Source: Candidatus Omnitrophota bacterium (lineage in GTDB: Bacteria; Omnitrophota; Gorgyraeia; Zapsychrales; Zapsychraceae). Taken from it: 50,958 nucleotides of DNA. The notes beneath the pieces were generated by a model, which saw only the letters and a list, made by a program, of their open reading frames with translations, was not told the origin of the DNA and did not search any database. Both the position numbers and the translations under genes were made by a program. Location: positions 1 to 50,958 of the forward strand of contig JAIORP010000110.1 in NCBI GenBank assembly GCA_021108075.1. The letters run 5' to 3'. Positions 8,780 through 17,759 of the stretch are shown here, piece after piece; position 1 is the stretch's first letter, and each line of letters opens with the position of its first letter.

Positions 8780-10715
8780 AACATTAGGATTTTGTATTCG
8801 ACGATTACCTTTGCGTTTCGCATTGAAAGTTGGTAGAGGGATCGGTCTGATGGGTTATTATTTTGATATTAAGCACAAGTCACAGGCGTACGCTAATTTG
8901 AAACGGACTTTTGCTGAATTTAAATCCCCGCAAGAGATTAATGTTATAACGAAAGACTTATTCAAGCACTATGGACAAAGTTTTATTGAATTGCTTCGAA
9001 TCCCTTTGTTTAATAAACCTGAGGATGTCCATAAACTTGTCAAAGTTGAAGGCGTTGAGCATGTGGCCGCTGCGATCCAGGAGGGCAAAGGTTTGATCTT
9101 GCTGGCGATGCATAACGGTAGCTGGGAAATGGCTAATTTAGCATGCGCAACACTCGGCCATCCTTACAAGGTCATTGTTAAGCCCCAAACTCGATATAGC
9201 CGCCTGGACGACTTGCTAAATAAATACCGCAGTTGCGGAGGATCGATTGTCATTAACCGGGGTATGGGGACCAGAGATTTTATCCGTAGTCTGGATCGAA
9301 ATGAAATCATCGGAATGGTCGTTGATCAAGGGGGAAAAGAAGGTGTTATGGTGTCATTGTTTGGGCGTCAAACCCCTTTCTCCGTGGGGGCAATCCGCAT
9401 GGGCCTGAAAAAGGGCGTGCCGATATGTTTTTCTGTTATTCACCGGCAAGAAAACGGTCATCACCGGATGATCATCCATAAACCGCTCGCGTTAGAAAAT
9501 ACGGGTCATATTGATACGGATATTGTTGTTAACCTGCATAAAATTGCGAAGATGATGGAGTATTATATCTGCGAGTATCCATCAGAGTATATGTGGTTTT
9601 ATAAACTATGGAAATATTCCAGATCTTCAATTATCGCGGTCTTAAGTGACGGTAAGGCGGGACATCTGAATCAGTCACGATTGGTCGCCAGGCAGACGCG
9701 TGATGTTTTAAGGGAACGCGGAGTAGAGGCGACAATCAAAGAAGTGGATATCGACTTTAAAACTCTGTTTACGCAGCGGTTATTTTCTGTGTTAAGCCTG
9801 TTTTCTAATTCATTTATCAATCAAGGGCGTTTAGAGTTTTTAGACCTGTTTTTGAAACCAGCGTCGTTTGAATCTGTTGTTTCGATCCATCCTGATGTCG
9901 TGATTTCGGCCGGAGCATCTGTTGCCGGTATGAACAGTTTATTGTCTTTGGACAGCAATGCGAAGAATATCGCGGTTATGAAGCCAGGTTTCCTGCCGTA
10001 TGACCGTTTTGATTTGATTGTATTGCCCCAACATGATGTCAGAGACCGAGAGCGGAAATGCCCGAATATTGTGAAAACAAACGCGGCTCCGAACTTAGTC
10101 GATGAACAATATTTAAAAGATCAGGAAGACCAAATACTTTCCCGGTTTTCCCACCTGAAGGGGAATTTGAGACTGAAGATCGGTGTTTTTATCGGTGGGC
10201 CGACGAAGCATGTTTTTATTTCTGATCAACAAATAAAAGTATTGATCCATCAATTAAAAGAAGTTGCGACAGGCTTAAAAGCCAGTGTGTTGGTCACAAC
10301 ATCACGCCGGACTCCGCGGTCAATCGAAAAGTGTTTCTTGAGCCAATTTAAAAAACATCCGGCATGTGAATTACTGATCATCGCCAATAAAGAAAATGTT
10401 TCAGCGGCGGTTGGCGGTATTTTGAGTTTGTCTGATATCGTTATCGTATCGGGTGATAGTATTTCAATGATATCCGAGGCGGCCACAGCTGGCAAGAAAA
10501 CGATTGTTTTTACGCCGAAACGAAAACATTATTTATCTCGTGAGGTAACCAAGCACGAGTTATTTGTCTCCAGGTTAAATGAACGGGGTTATGTTTTATC
10601 AACGAATGTCAGCCAGGTTGGACGGTCTATCTTTGATTTTATTAAAAATAAAATTCAAACCAGGCCGGTCAATGATCGTAAAATCATTTTTGATGCCATT
10701 AAAGAATTAATGTGA
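8748..10715 (+). CDS. lpxL: Fusion of LpxL/HtrB-type lipid A acyltransferase and ELM1-like domain
   Basis: Residues 1-290 form a Kdo-dependent lipid A acyltransferase of the LpxL/HtrB/MsbB family: an N-terminal hydrophobic stretch, the catalytic H-x4-E dyad (His122, Glu127 in MHNGSWEMAN) and the family's closing YMWFYKLWKY. LpxL enzymes of about 300 residues normally stop here. Residues about 294-655 form a second domain resembling the ELM1/DUF1022 family (named after a plant mitochondrial fission factor; GT-B-like in bacteria). Visible motifs are LSDGKAGHLNQS, IGGPTKH, TTSRRTP and SGDSISMISEAATAGK. The single frame is uninterrupted, so the two activities are covalently joined. ATG 8748 overlaps lpxK by 32 bases. 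The function of the ELM1-like half is unknown; a sugar transferase acting on lipid A is a guess from its fold and place. Confidence 0.85.
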   Translation: MTELILLYFVKTLGFCIRRLPLRFALKVGRGIGLMGYYFDIKHKSQAYANLKRTFAEFKSPQEINVITKDLFKHYGQSFIELLRIPLFNKPEDVHKLVKVEGVEHVAAAIQEGKGLILLAMHNGSWEMANLACATLGHPYKVIVKPQTRYSRLDDLLNKYRSCGGSIVINRGMGTRDFIRSLDRNEIIGMVVDQGGKEGVMVSLFGRQTPFSVGAIRMGLKKGVPICFSVIHRQENGHHRMIIHKPLALENTGHIDTDIVVNLHKIAKMMEYYICEYPSEYMWFYKLWKYSRSSIIAVLSDGKAGHLNQSRLVARQTRDVLRERGVEATIKEVDIDFKTLFTQRLFSVLSLFSNSFINQGRLEFLDLFLKPASFESVVSIHPDVVISAGASVAGMNSLLSLDSNAKNIAVMKPGFLPYDRFDLIVLPQHDVRDRERKCPNIVKTNAAPNLVDEQYLKDQEDQILSRFSHLKGNLRLKIGVFIGGPTKHVFISDQQIKVLIHQLKEVATGLKASVLVTTSRRTPRSIEKCFLSQFKKHPACELLIIANKENVSAAVGGILSLSDIVIVSGDSISMISEAATAGKKTIVFTPKRKHYLSREVTKHELFVSRLNERGYVLSTNVSQVGRSIFDFIKNKIQTRPVNDRKIIFDAIKELM

Positions 10716-11031
10716 AGTCATTCTATGATATCCTTCAAGTCTTGATTGATGTATCCGCCTTCGTACCTGTCTGCCCGGGGAAAGGCAGGCGTGGATGAAT
10801 GTCGAAATGGGATCATGCTGCTTCAGCGGCGGATGTCCTGCTTCGCAGAGATCCCTTCGAGGCTTCAGTGAAGGAGGAAACACCCCTATCTAGAACAGGC
10901 GCTTGTCGGTCTTCGAATAAAAAGCGGCGCAGGATCAATTAAAAGGAACCACGGCTTTAGTCGGCGGGGTTCCATATCATGGTCAATATCATCGGTAGCA
11001 TCTACTAAGGCTCAAAGTATGAAAGATCCTT
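10716..11031. other. 316-base gene-free spacer with several inverted repeats
   Basis: No coding gene is seen. The stretch looks richer in G+C than its neighbours and holds several hairpins: 10768-10775 with 10784-10791 (CTGCC/GGCAG core), GGGATC 10809-10814 with GATCCC 10850-10855 enclosing two smaller stems, and GGAACC 10945-10950 with GGTTCC 10968-10973. None is followed by a clear T-run. It may be a decayed REP-type repeat or a structured RNA. It divides lpxK-lpxL from the glycosyltransferase genes. Confidence 0.5.
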
Positions 11032-13152
11032 GTGGATACTTATTTTCATGTTATGAGAGTTCTACAAATTTTACCTGAATTAAATGTTGGCGGTGTTGAA
11101 ACAGGAACGATTGATTTTGCCGCGTATCTTGTGAAGAACGGCCATCAGTCATTCGTCATCTCCGATGGAGGGCCGCTTGTCCGTGACTTAGAATCTGGAG
11201 GCTCAAAGCACTTTGCTTTACCGGTCCACAAAAAGTCTTTATGGACGATGTTCAAGATGGTCAAGGCCGTCCGAAAAATTATCCGGGCTGAAAAAATAGA
11301 TGTTGTGCATGCCCGTTCCCGCGTCCCGGCCTGGATCGCTTATTTTGCCTGTCGAAAAACAAACGCCGCCTTTATTACGACGTGTCATGGGTATTATCAG
11401 GGTCGTTTTTTCAGTCAAATTATGGGTTGGCCTAAGTTTGTTATCGTTCCTGGCCATGTCATCGGCCGTCACATGATAGAAGATTTTAAGGTCCGCCCGG
11501 AGAGGATACGCTGCATCCCCCGGAGTGTGGATTTGTCCCGTTTTAAACTGCGCTTACCGCGGAAAGTTAAAGGGCGGGCGACATGCACGATAGCAATTGT
11601 GGGAAGGATCACTCCTTTAAAAGGGCATGAATATTTTTTAAGGGCTATGGCGCAGGTTATCCGGACCGTTCCCTATGCCAGGATATTGGTTATCGGGGAT
11701 GCCCCGCAAAAGAAGAAAGCATACAGAGATCATCTGGAGCAACTTGTTCAGAGGTTGGGGCTGCGGGAAAACGTTTCTTTTCTTGGCAACCGTAAAGATA
11801 TTCCACAGCTATTAGCGGAGGTTGATGTGCTTGTGTTGTCGACGATAACGCAAGAATCGTTCGGCCGGGTTATTTTAGAGGCTCAAGCCATGCATGTTCC
11901 CGTTGTCGCAACAAACGTGGGGGGCGTGATAGATATTATTGATGATGAAAGAACAGGCTTATTGGTTATGCCGAAAGATCCTGAGGCGATGGCCATTCAA
12001 GTGTTACGTCTCGTGCGGGATAAAGATTTAGCTCAAAGGGTTGTTCAGGCCGCGTTAAAAAAATTAAAAAGCAAATTTACCGTTGAGCACATGTGTTCGC
12101 AAACGTTACGCGTTTATGAAGAATTGGTGGCCTCGATGAATATTCTTGTTATTAAAATGAGTTCAATCGGTGATGTCGTGCTCGTTGTGCCCTCTTTAAA
12201 GGCCCTTAGGAAAAAGTTTCCCGGCTCTAACATTTATTGTGTGGTCGGCAAGGCGTCAGCAAAGATTTTACAGCGGTGTCCGTACCTGGATGGTTTGTTT
12301 ATATATGATCATGAGGATCGCCTGAACGGCTGGTTAAATCTTGTTCGATTGGCCGGAAAATTACGTCGATACAAATTTGACAAAATTATTGATTTTCAGA
12401 ATAACCGGCGGAGCCATCTGTTATCGTACCTCAGCTGGCCACAGGAAAGTTATGGTTTTAAAAACGGAAAGTGGAGCTTTTTTTTAACATATGCCTTAAA
12501 GGACTATAAGAATGACATCCCTGCGGTCCGGCATCAATTTCAGATTCTCGATAAATTAGGCGTGCACTACAATGACAGATATCAATTAGAACTCTGGCCA
12601 TCTGAAAAAGACAAAAAGTATGCGAAAGAATTATTAGAAGTTGAATGGCTGGGCAACTGCAAAAGATTGGTCGGGCTGAATATCTCCGCATCAGATAAAT
12701 GGCAGACAAAAAACTGGCCTTTGGAGCATATGGCAAAATTGTGTGACCTGTTAACCGCTCAAAATATTCGGATCATGATCACGGGAACGGAAAAAGACCG
12801 AAAAGCTGTTAATCAACTGCTATTATTGACAAAGGCGAAACCAGCGGTGTTTATCGCGAAGACCGATGTTTTACAGCTGGCAGCCTTAATTAAAAAGTGT
12901 CATATTTTTATTACACCGGATTCTGCCCCGCTTCATATCGCGTCAGCAATGAAAGTGCCTGCGATTGTTTTTTTTGGGCCGACAGATCCTAACCGGCATC
13001 TTCCACCCGGAAAGGAAATCGTGGTCATTAAAAAAGAGTTAGAATGTGCTCCTTGTTATAAAGGACGGTGTCCGATTTTGACACACAGTTGTATGCGCGA
13101 TATTCAACCAGAAGAAGTGGCTGAGATTGTTGATCGCTATATGCCCTCATAG
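11032..13152 (+). CDS. Bifunctional glycosyltransferase: GT4 domain fused to GT9 (heptosyltransferase) domain
   Basis: Residues 1-368 are a GT-B retaining glycosyltransferase of family GT4: start ILPELNVGGVETG, AIVGRITPLKGHEYF, and the EX7E region ESFGRVILEAQAMHVPVVATNVGG. Residue 369 begins a complete GT9 enzyme with its own natural-looking start, MNILVIKMSSIGDVV, then PDSAPLHIASAMKVPAIVFFG and a C-terminal cysteine cluster (CAPCYKGRC...C). GT9 enzymes are ADP-heptose:LPS heptosyltransferases and relatives. The ORF begins at GTG 11032 behind a weak GAAAG. ATG 11053 fits the family start better but has no Shine-Dalgarno. An internal start at ATG 12136 could also yield free GT9 enzyme. Likely role: successive sugar additions to the LPS core. 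Confidence 0.85.
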   Translation: MDTYFHVMRVLQILPELNVGGVETGTIDFAAYLVKNGHQSFVISDGGPLVRDLESGGSKHFALPVHKKSLWTMFKMVKAVRKIIRAEKIDVVHARSRVPAWIAYFACRKTNAAFITTCHGYYQGRFFSQIMGWPKFVIVPGHVIGRHMIEDFKVRPERIRCIPRSVDLSRFKLRLPRKVKGRATCTIAIVGRITPLKGHEYFLRAMAQVIRTVPYARILVIGDAPQKKKAYRDHLEQLVQRLGLRENVSFLGNRKDIPQLLAEVDVLVLSTITQESFGRVILEAQAMHVPVVATNVGGVIDIIDDERTGLLVMPKDPEAMAIQVLRLVRDKDLAQRVVQAALKKLKSKFTVEHMCSQTLRVYEELVASMNILVIKMSSIGDVVLVVPSLKALRKKFPGSNIYCVVGKASAKILQRCPYLDGLFIYDHEDRLNGWLNLVRLAGKLRRYKFDKIIDFQNNRRSHLLSYLSWPQESYGFKNGKWSFFLTYALKDYKNDIPAVRHQFQILDKLGVHYNDRYQLELWPSEKDKKYAKELLEVEWLGNCKRLVGLNISASDKWQTKNWPLEHMAKLCDLLTAQNIRIMITGTEKDRKAVNQLLLLTKAKPAVFIAKTDVLQLAALIKKCHIFITPDSAPLHIASAMKVPAIVFFGPTDPNRHLPPGKEIVVIKKELECAPCYKGRCPILTHSCMRDIQPEEVAEIVDRYMPS

Positions 13153-13173
13153 GGCGCAGAAGGGGCAGGTGAT

Positions 13174-14280
13174 ATGAATATTTTATTTATGACAACTCAT
13201 TTGAACACGGGCGGTATAACGAGTTATGTCTTAACCGTGTCTAAAGGTTTAATCGCCCGCGGGCATAAAGTATCCCTCGTTTCGAGCGGGGGGGAGTTGC
13301 TACATGCCTTTGAGCAGGCAGGGGTGAAAGTGTTTGTGCTGGATATCCGAACGAAGTCCGAGTTGTCTTTTAAACTTTACCGCAACTTATCACGTGTTAA
13401 TCAGATTATCCGGGAGCGGAACATTGACTGCGTCCATCCGCAAACACGGATTACACAGGTGATGGCCCGCTTCGTATCTCAGCGCGCGAAGGTTCCTGTT
13501 GTAACGACGTGTCATGGGTATTTTACTCCTCGTTGGAGCCGACGTCTTTGTCCGTGTTGGGGGAACAGGGTGATCGCCATCAGCAACGCGGTCGTGGAAC
13601 ATCTTCGGGACGATTTTAAGGTCAATGTTAAGAAGATCGCGCTCATTCACAATGGGATTGACCTTGCTCCATTCCGGGAAAAAGATGGACAGTTAAGGCA
13701 TCGCATGCGGCAACAATATCAATTGTCTGATGAACTCGTTTTAGGCATTATCGCGCGGCTCAGTGATGTAAAAGGACAGGACATTCTGATTGAGGCGGTC
13801 TCAGAAGTTATTAAGGAAGAAAAGAGGGTCAAACTTTTTCTTTTCGGGGAAGGAAAATTTGAATCCCATTTGAAAGCTCTTGTCTCGCGATATCAATTGA
13901 ACAACTTTGTTTCCTTTTATTCTGTTACCCGGTCTGTTCTGGAACAGTTGTCTGTCATTGATATTTTTATTATGCCGTCACGAAAAGAGGGTTTAGGTCT
14001 TTCGGTCATGGAGGCGCAGGCGGCTGGAAAACCGGTCATTGTGTCAAATGTCGGGGGGCTTAAAGATCTGGTGGAAGACGGAGTAACAGGTTTATTCTGT
14101 CAGCCCTTGGATCCGGTCGATTTATCGGAAAAAATTATTCAATTGATCCGGGATCCACGTTTGAGAATCGATTTGGGGCGTCAGGCAGAGCGCAAAGCCA
14201 TGACGCAATATTCGGAAACAGTGATGATGGACAAAACGGTCGCGTTATATTCAGAACTGATAACACAACAATCCAAATAA
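13174..14280 (+). CDS. Glycosyltransferase family 4
   Basis: A 368-residue GT-B enzyme of family GT4, related in sequence to the first half of the preceding fusion (shared TTCHGY segment and a similar NTGG/NVGG opening). The start MNILFMTTHLNTGGITSYV gives the acceptor-side motif. IIARLSDVKGQDILIEAV and SRKEGLGLSVMEAQAAGKPVIVSNVGG give the nucleotide-sugar region with the EX7E motif. It has no signal peptide and no obvious membrane helix, so it probably acts at the cytoplasmic face of the inner membrane. It lies 21 bases after the GT4-GT9 fusion and 33 bases before a GT9 gene, consistent with an LPS-core operon. Donor and acceptor cannot be told from sequence. Confidence 0.85.
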   Translation: MNILFMTTHLNTGGITSYVLTVSKGLIARGHKVSLVSSGGELLHAFEQAGVKVFVLDIRTKSELSFKLYRNLSRVNQIIRERNIDCVHPQTRITQVMARFVSQRAKVPVVTTCHGYFTPRWSRRLCPCWGNRVIAISNAVVEHLRDDFKVNVKKIALIHNGIDLAPFREKDGQLRHRMRQQYQLSDELVLGIIARLSDVKGQDILIEAVSEVIKEEKRVKLFLFGEGKFESHLKALVSRYQLNNFVSFYSVTRSVLEQLSVIDIFIMPSRKEGLGLSVMEAQAAGKPVIVSNVGGLKDLVEDGVTGLFCQPLDPVDLSEKIIQLIRDPRLRIDLGRQAERKAMTQYSETVMMDKTVALYSELITQQSK

Positions 14281-14313
14281 CGACAGGGCAGCGTTTAAAC
14301 TGAGTGAATCAAG

Positions 14314-15336
14314 ATGAAGAATATTCTAGTGGTGAATGTCAATTGGTTAGGAGACGTTGTTTTTTCGTCTCCGATTTTTAAAGCGTTAAAACAATTTTAT
14401 CCGGAGGCCAGAGTAGTTTGTATGGCTCCCGAGAGAGTCCGGCTCTTAGCGGCGCACATTGAAGGGGTCGATGCTTTCATCTGTTTAGATGAAAGAAATC
14501 AGCAGCGGTCCTGGCTGGCGAAATGGCGGTTGGTACAGACCATAAAAAAGGAGCGTTTCGATATCGTTTTTTTATTGCATCGTTCGTGGACAAGGGCACT
14601 GCTGGTATATTTGGCCGGCATCCCTGTTCGCGTGGGCTATGATGTTAAGCGCCGGGGAATGTTTTTGACCCATCGGATTCAGGAACCCTACACATTATTA
14701 CATCGCTCCGAGATTTATCTTAAGGTTGTTGAGGCTTATAGGATACCCGTTAATGACAGAACAACAACCTTAATCGTCAACGATGATCAGCGTCGAGATA
14801 TTGGTAACATTTTGAAAGAACGCGGGATCAGTCAAAACGACCGTTTTATTGTCTTCAACCCTGGTGGAAATTGGAATTTAAAACGATGGCCGGTTGAACA
14901 ATGGCGGAAACTTCTTCAAAGAGTTATCGCTCGTACAGATATCCGGGTCATTATTTCCGGAGCCGAGAAAGACAAAGTTTTATCTGATCAGCTGATATCC
15001 GGTCAGGGCTCACAGGTGATTGACTTAACCGGGCAGACATCATTGTCCGAATTAATGGCATTGTTTGAACGCTCCGACCTTTTAGTGACCGCGGATTCAG
15101 GCCCGATGCATATCGGCCATAGTGTTGGCACCGCTGTTTTGGCCTTGTTTGGTCCGACACGTCCGGAGTTGACACGGCCGTTAGGGCCCGGTCCTCTGGA
15201 GGTGCTGCAATATGAGATCGGCTGTAACCAGGAATCGTGTTATTATCTGGATTGCCCCCAGAATACGTGCATGCGGGCAATCAGCGTACAGGATGTCTAT
15301 CAAATGATTATCAAATTATGCCATGACATGAAATAG
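14314..15336 (+). CDS. GT9 glycosyltransferase, ADP-heptose:LPS heptosyltransferase type
   Basis: Of the GT9 enzymes in the block this one looks most like classical heptosyltransferase II (RfaF/WaaF): MKNILVVNVNWLGDVVFSSP at the start, VFNPGGNWNLKRWP in mid-protein, TADSGPMHIGHSVGTAVLALFGPT near residue 255, and the C-terminal cysteine set CNQESCYYLDCPQNTC. The length of 340 residues is normal. The family adds L,D-manno-heptose from ADP-heptose to the inner LPS core. It is followed by another GT9 gene after four bases. Acceptor specificity within the four GT9 domains of this block is not assignable by eye. Confidence 0.87.
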   Translation: MKNILVVNVNWLGDVVFSSPIFKALKQFYPEARVVCMAPERVRLLAAHIEGVDAFICLDERNQQRSWLAKWRLVQTIKKERFDIVFLLHRSWTRALLVYLAGIPVRVGYDVKRRGMFLTHRIQEPYTLLHRSEIYLKVVEAYRIPVNDRTTTLIVNDDQRRDIGNILKERGISQNDRFIVFNPGGNWNLKRWPVEQWRKLLQRVIARTDIRVIISGAEKDKVLSDQLISGQGSQVIDLTGQTSLSELMALFERSDLLVTADSGPMHIGHSVGTAVLALFGPTRPELTRPLGPGPLEVLQYEIGCNQESCYYLDCPQNTCMRAISVQDVYQMIIKLCHDMK

Positions 15337-15340
15337 TTTT

Positions 15341-16378
15341 ATGGCATCAAATGGCGTTTACAATCAGGGGGCTGTTGATCTTATTATGAAAATTTTGCCT
15401 GATAATATCGCGGATATCCAGAATGTTCTTATTATCACATTAAGTAACATTGGTGATGTTGTTTTAACCTTTCCCGTTATTAATATCGTTAAAGAAAATT
15501 TGCCGGAAGCGGACGTGTCTCTTCTGGTGGGACCTAAAGCGGAGGGTTTGTTCGTTGATAATCCTTATTTTAAGCATGTCTATCCCTTTCAAAAAAAGCA
15601 ATCGGCAAGAGAATGGCTTCGGTTTGTTTTAAGTTTGAGGCGTGAGAGATTTGACTGCGTCATCGACCTCAGGCAGACATTTATTCCTGTCCTTCTTAAC
15701 TGTCGATATCATACGAGCTTTTTTAAAACACCGCATCAACAGGACCATATGCGTTTCAAGCATTTGAATCGGCTGAAGTCTGTCTTTCCTGATTATCGGC
15801 ATCAAACGCGTGATTATTGTCTGGCGCAGCCCAAGGAAGGTGTTGTTGTCCCAGATCCTTATTTGAAGGAATTGAAAGGACAGAAATATATCATCCTGTC
15901 TCCAGGGGCCGCCGATCAGGCGAAAAGGTGGCCTGAAGAACGATATGTTCAATTATGTCAATTGATTCGAAATAAATATTCTGTTAAGATTGTTTTGGTC
16001 GGAGATAACCGGGAAATGACGATCGCGGAAAATATAAAAGCAGCTTTGAAAGATCAAGTCTATAATTTTTGTGGACAAACGACGTTGCGGCAATTGAGTT
16101 GTCTGATTCGGCACAGTTGTTTTTTTGTCGGGAATGACAGTGCTGTCATGCACATGGCCAGTTATCATAATATCCCGAGTGTGGCTGTTTTTGGGCCGAC
16201 CAACCCGGTCCTTTATGGCCCCTGGAGTGAGGACGCTTACGCTATCCGGCACAATCAGGATTGCGCCGGGTGTCAGCGCAGAGAGGGTGGGCAGGGGCAT
16301 ACTTGTTTGCGGGCGATACAGGCAAAAGAGGCCTGGGACCAGTGTCAGATCTTAATGTGTAAAATAAACTTGATTTAA
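15341..16378 (+). CDS. GT9 glycosyltransferase (heptosyltransferase family)
   Basis: A 345-residue GT9 enzyme. The conserved opening VLIITLSNIGDVVLTFPV starts about 29 residues in, so the true start may be ATG 15386 (MKILPDNIADIQ), which has an AGGGGG stretch 14 bases upstream. ATG 15341 has no ribosome-binding site. Other motifs are SPGAADQAKRWP, GNDSAVMHMASYHNIPSVAVFGPTNP and a shortened cysteine cluster (CAGC...C). It lies four bases behind the previous GT9 gene. It probably adds heptose or another sugar to LPS core; the precise reaction is unknown. Confidence 0.82.
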   Translation: MASNGVYNQGAVDLIMKILPDNIADIQNVLIITLSNIGDVVLTFPVINIVKENLPEADVSLLVGPKAEGLFVDNPYFKHVYPFQKKQSAREWLRFVLSLRRERFDCVIDLRQTFIPVLLNCRYHTSFFKTPHQQDHMRFKHLNRLKSVFPDYRHQTRDYCLAQPKEGVVVPDPYLKELKGQKYIILSPGAADQAKRWPEERYVQLCQLIRNKYSVKIVLVGDNREMTIAENIKAALKDQVYNFCGQTTLRQLSCLIRHSCFFVGNDSAVMHMASYHNIPSVAVFGPTNPVLYGPWSEDAYAIRHNQDCAGCQRREGGQGHTCLRAIQAKEAWDQCQILMCKINLI

Positions 16379-16441
16379 AATGATATTTTCGTAATATACA
16401 ATTATGCCAAGAGGCGAAACACAGGCCGGAGAGAAAAAGGG

Positions 16442-17527
16442 ATGGAAGATTATAAAAATATTTTAGTCGTCCGCACAGACAGGATCGGAGATGTCGTTCT
16501 CACCAATCCCGCGATTGAGGTCCTTAAGAAGGCCTATCCCAAAGCGAAGGTTTCATTGCTCGTGAGTCCATCCACACAGGTATTGGTTGAGGACCATCCC
16601 CATTTAGACGAACTTATCGTCGACGATCGTAAAAAAGTCCATAAAGGACTTGGTGGTTTTATTCAATTAGCGCTGGGGCTTCGTTCCCGGAAGTTTGATT
16701 TGGCCATCATTTATCATACAAAACGGCGCACCAATTTATTATGTTTTTTGGCCGGTATTCCGATGCGGGTCGGCTATAAAAATAATAAATTCGGTTTTTT
16801 ATTAACCCAACCTTTGTTTGATGACCGCAATAAAGGCCGGAAGCATGAAACACAGTATTGTTTGGATGTTTTAAGAGTCTTGGGGATTCCCATGGATTTT
16901 TTTAAAGAGGAGTTAGATGAGACGGACTTATTTGTGTCGGTTAATGAAGCCTCAGAGATGATGATTGACCGTTTTTTTAAACAGAATAACATAACGACAA
17001 CAGATCGCCTGGTCGCGATTCATGCCGGGGCAAGTGACCCCGCGAAACGCTGGCCAGAGGTCTTTTTTGCCGATATTATCGAAAAGCTTTTTGATCAATA
17101 TGGAACGAAAATTGTCTTAATCGGAGACGCGGACACGCGCGGTATTTCCCGCGAAATTTTTTCATTGACCAAACAACCTGTTTTTGATTTAACCGGTATG
17201 ATCACGTTAAGTGAGCTCGTTAGCCTATTGAAACGGTGTTATATATTGATATCCAATGATTCAGGCCCGGTGCATGTTGCCGCCAGTTTGAACACTCCGG
17301 TTATATCCATTTTTACCCGAAATGAACCGGGCATAAATCCCACCCGCTGGTGTCCGATCAATAAAAAATCCAGAGTCATTTCGGTCGCTCCGGATAAATT
17401 AGAAGCTTACAAAAAGAAGAAAGTTGTCAATTTTTCTAAAGCGCATAAACCAGACCCGGACTATCTTAAACTTATACCACCCCAGGACGTTTTAGAAGCG
17501 GTTGACTCACTTTTTAAACTGTGTTAA
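16442..17527 (+). CDS. GT9 glycosyltransferase (heptosyltransferase family), divergent C-terminus
   Basis: A 361-residue GT9 protein starting MEDYKNILVVRTDRIGDVVL, with HAGASDPAKRWPEVFFADI in mid-sequence and SNDSGPVHVAASLNTPVISIF as the donor-site motif. The C-terminal tail differs from the other three GT9 domains: the cysteine cluster is missing and a lysine-rich stretch takes its place. A GAGAAAAAGGG region precedes the ATG. It ends the glycosyltransferase row, immediately before a tandem repeat and the heptose-kinase gene. It may use another donor than ADP-heptose; this is not decidable from sequence. Confidence 0.82.
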   Translation: MEDYKNILVVRTDRIGDVVLTNPAIEVLKKAYPKAKVSLLVSPSTQVLVEDHPHLDELIVDDRKKVHKGLGGFIQLALGLRSRKFDLAIIYHTKRRTNLLCFLAGIPMRVGYKNNKFGFLLTQPLFDDRNKGRKHETQYCLDVLRVLGIPMDFFKEELDETDLFVSVNEASEMMIDRFFKQNNITTTDRLVAIHAGASDPAKRWPEVFFADIIEKLFDQYGTKIVLIGDADTRGISREIFSLTKQPVFDLTGMITLSELVSLLKRCYILISNDSGPVHVAASLNTPVISIFTRNEPGINPTRWCPINKKSRVISVAPDKLEAYKKKKVVNFSKAHKPDPDYLKLIPPQDVLEAVDSLFKLC

Positions 17528-17545
17528 AATCGGAACGTTTTATTA

Positions 17546-17736
17546 ATACCAAATTCAATAAATAATTCTTCTGTTTTCTCTTCGCTATTTTCGAAAAAGC
17601 GTTCGCAAAAAACGATGGGAATTTTCGGCAATTACTTAATGGAATTGGTATAATTGCCAAACCCGATTCTGTTTTTCTCGACGCTAAGGCAAGAGTATCA
17701 GAATAGAGATAGAATAATTCATTAATGGATTTGGTA
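17546..17736 (+). repeat. Two tandem MITE-like repeat units
   Basis: Unit 1 (17546-17651) begins ATACCAAATTCAATAAATAA and ends ACTTAATGGAATTGGTAT. Its interior differs from the other copies. Unit 2 (17652-17736) lacks a full left terminus but carries the long-type hairpin with TCGACGCTAAGG and ends TTCATTAATGGATTTGGTA. The pair fills most of the 247-base gap between the last GT9 gene and rfaE1. Confidence 0.8.
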
Positions 17737-17759
17737 CAAACAAGTATGTATTATCTAAT
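17731..17759 (+). promoter_or_regulatory. Possible promoter for rfaE1 using the repeat end as -35
   Basis: The last six bases of the repeat, TTGGTA (17731-17736, four of six matches to TTGACA), stand 17 bases before TCTAAT (17754-17759, five of six matches to TATAAT). If used, transcription would start near 17766, giving an almost leaderless message for the ATG at 17775. Weak support. Confidence 0.3.

Noticed and set aside
17546..17736. CRISPR array, because of tandem repeat units
   Set aside because: There are only two imperfect units with terminal inverted repeats, no regular spacers and no cas genes.
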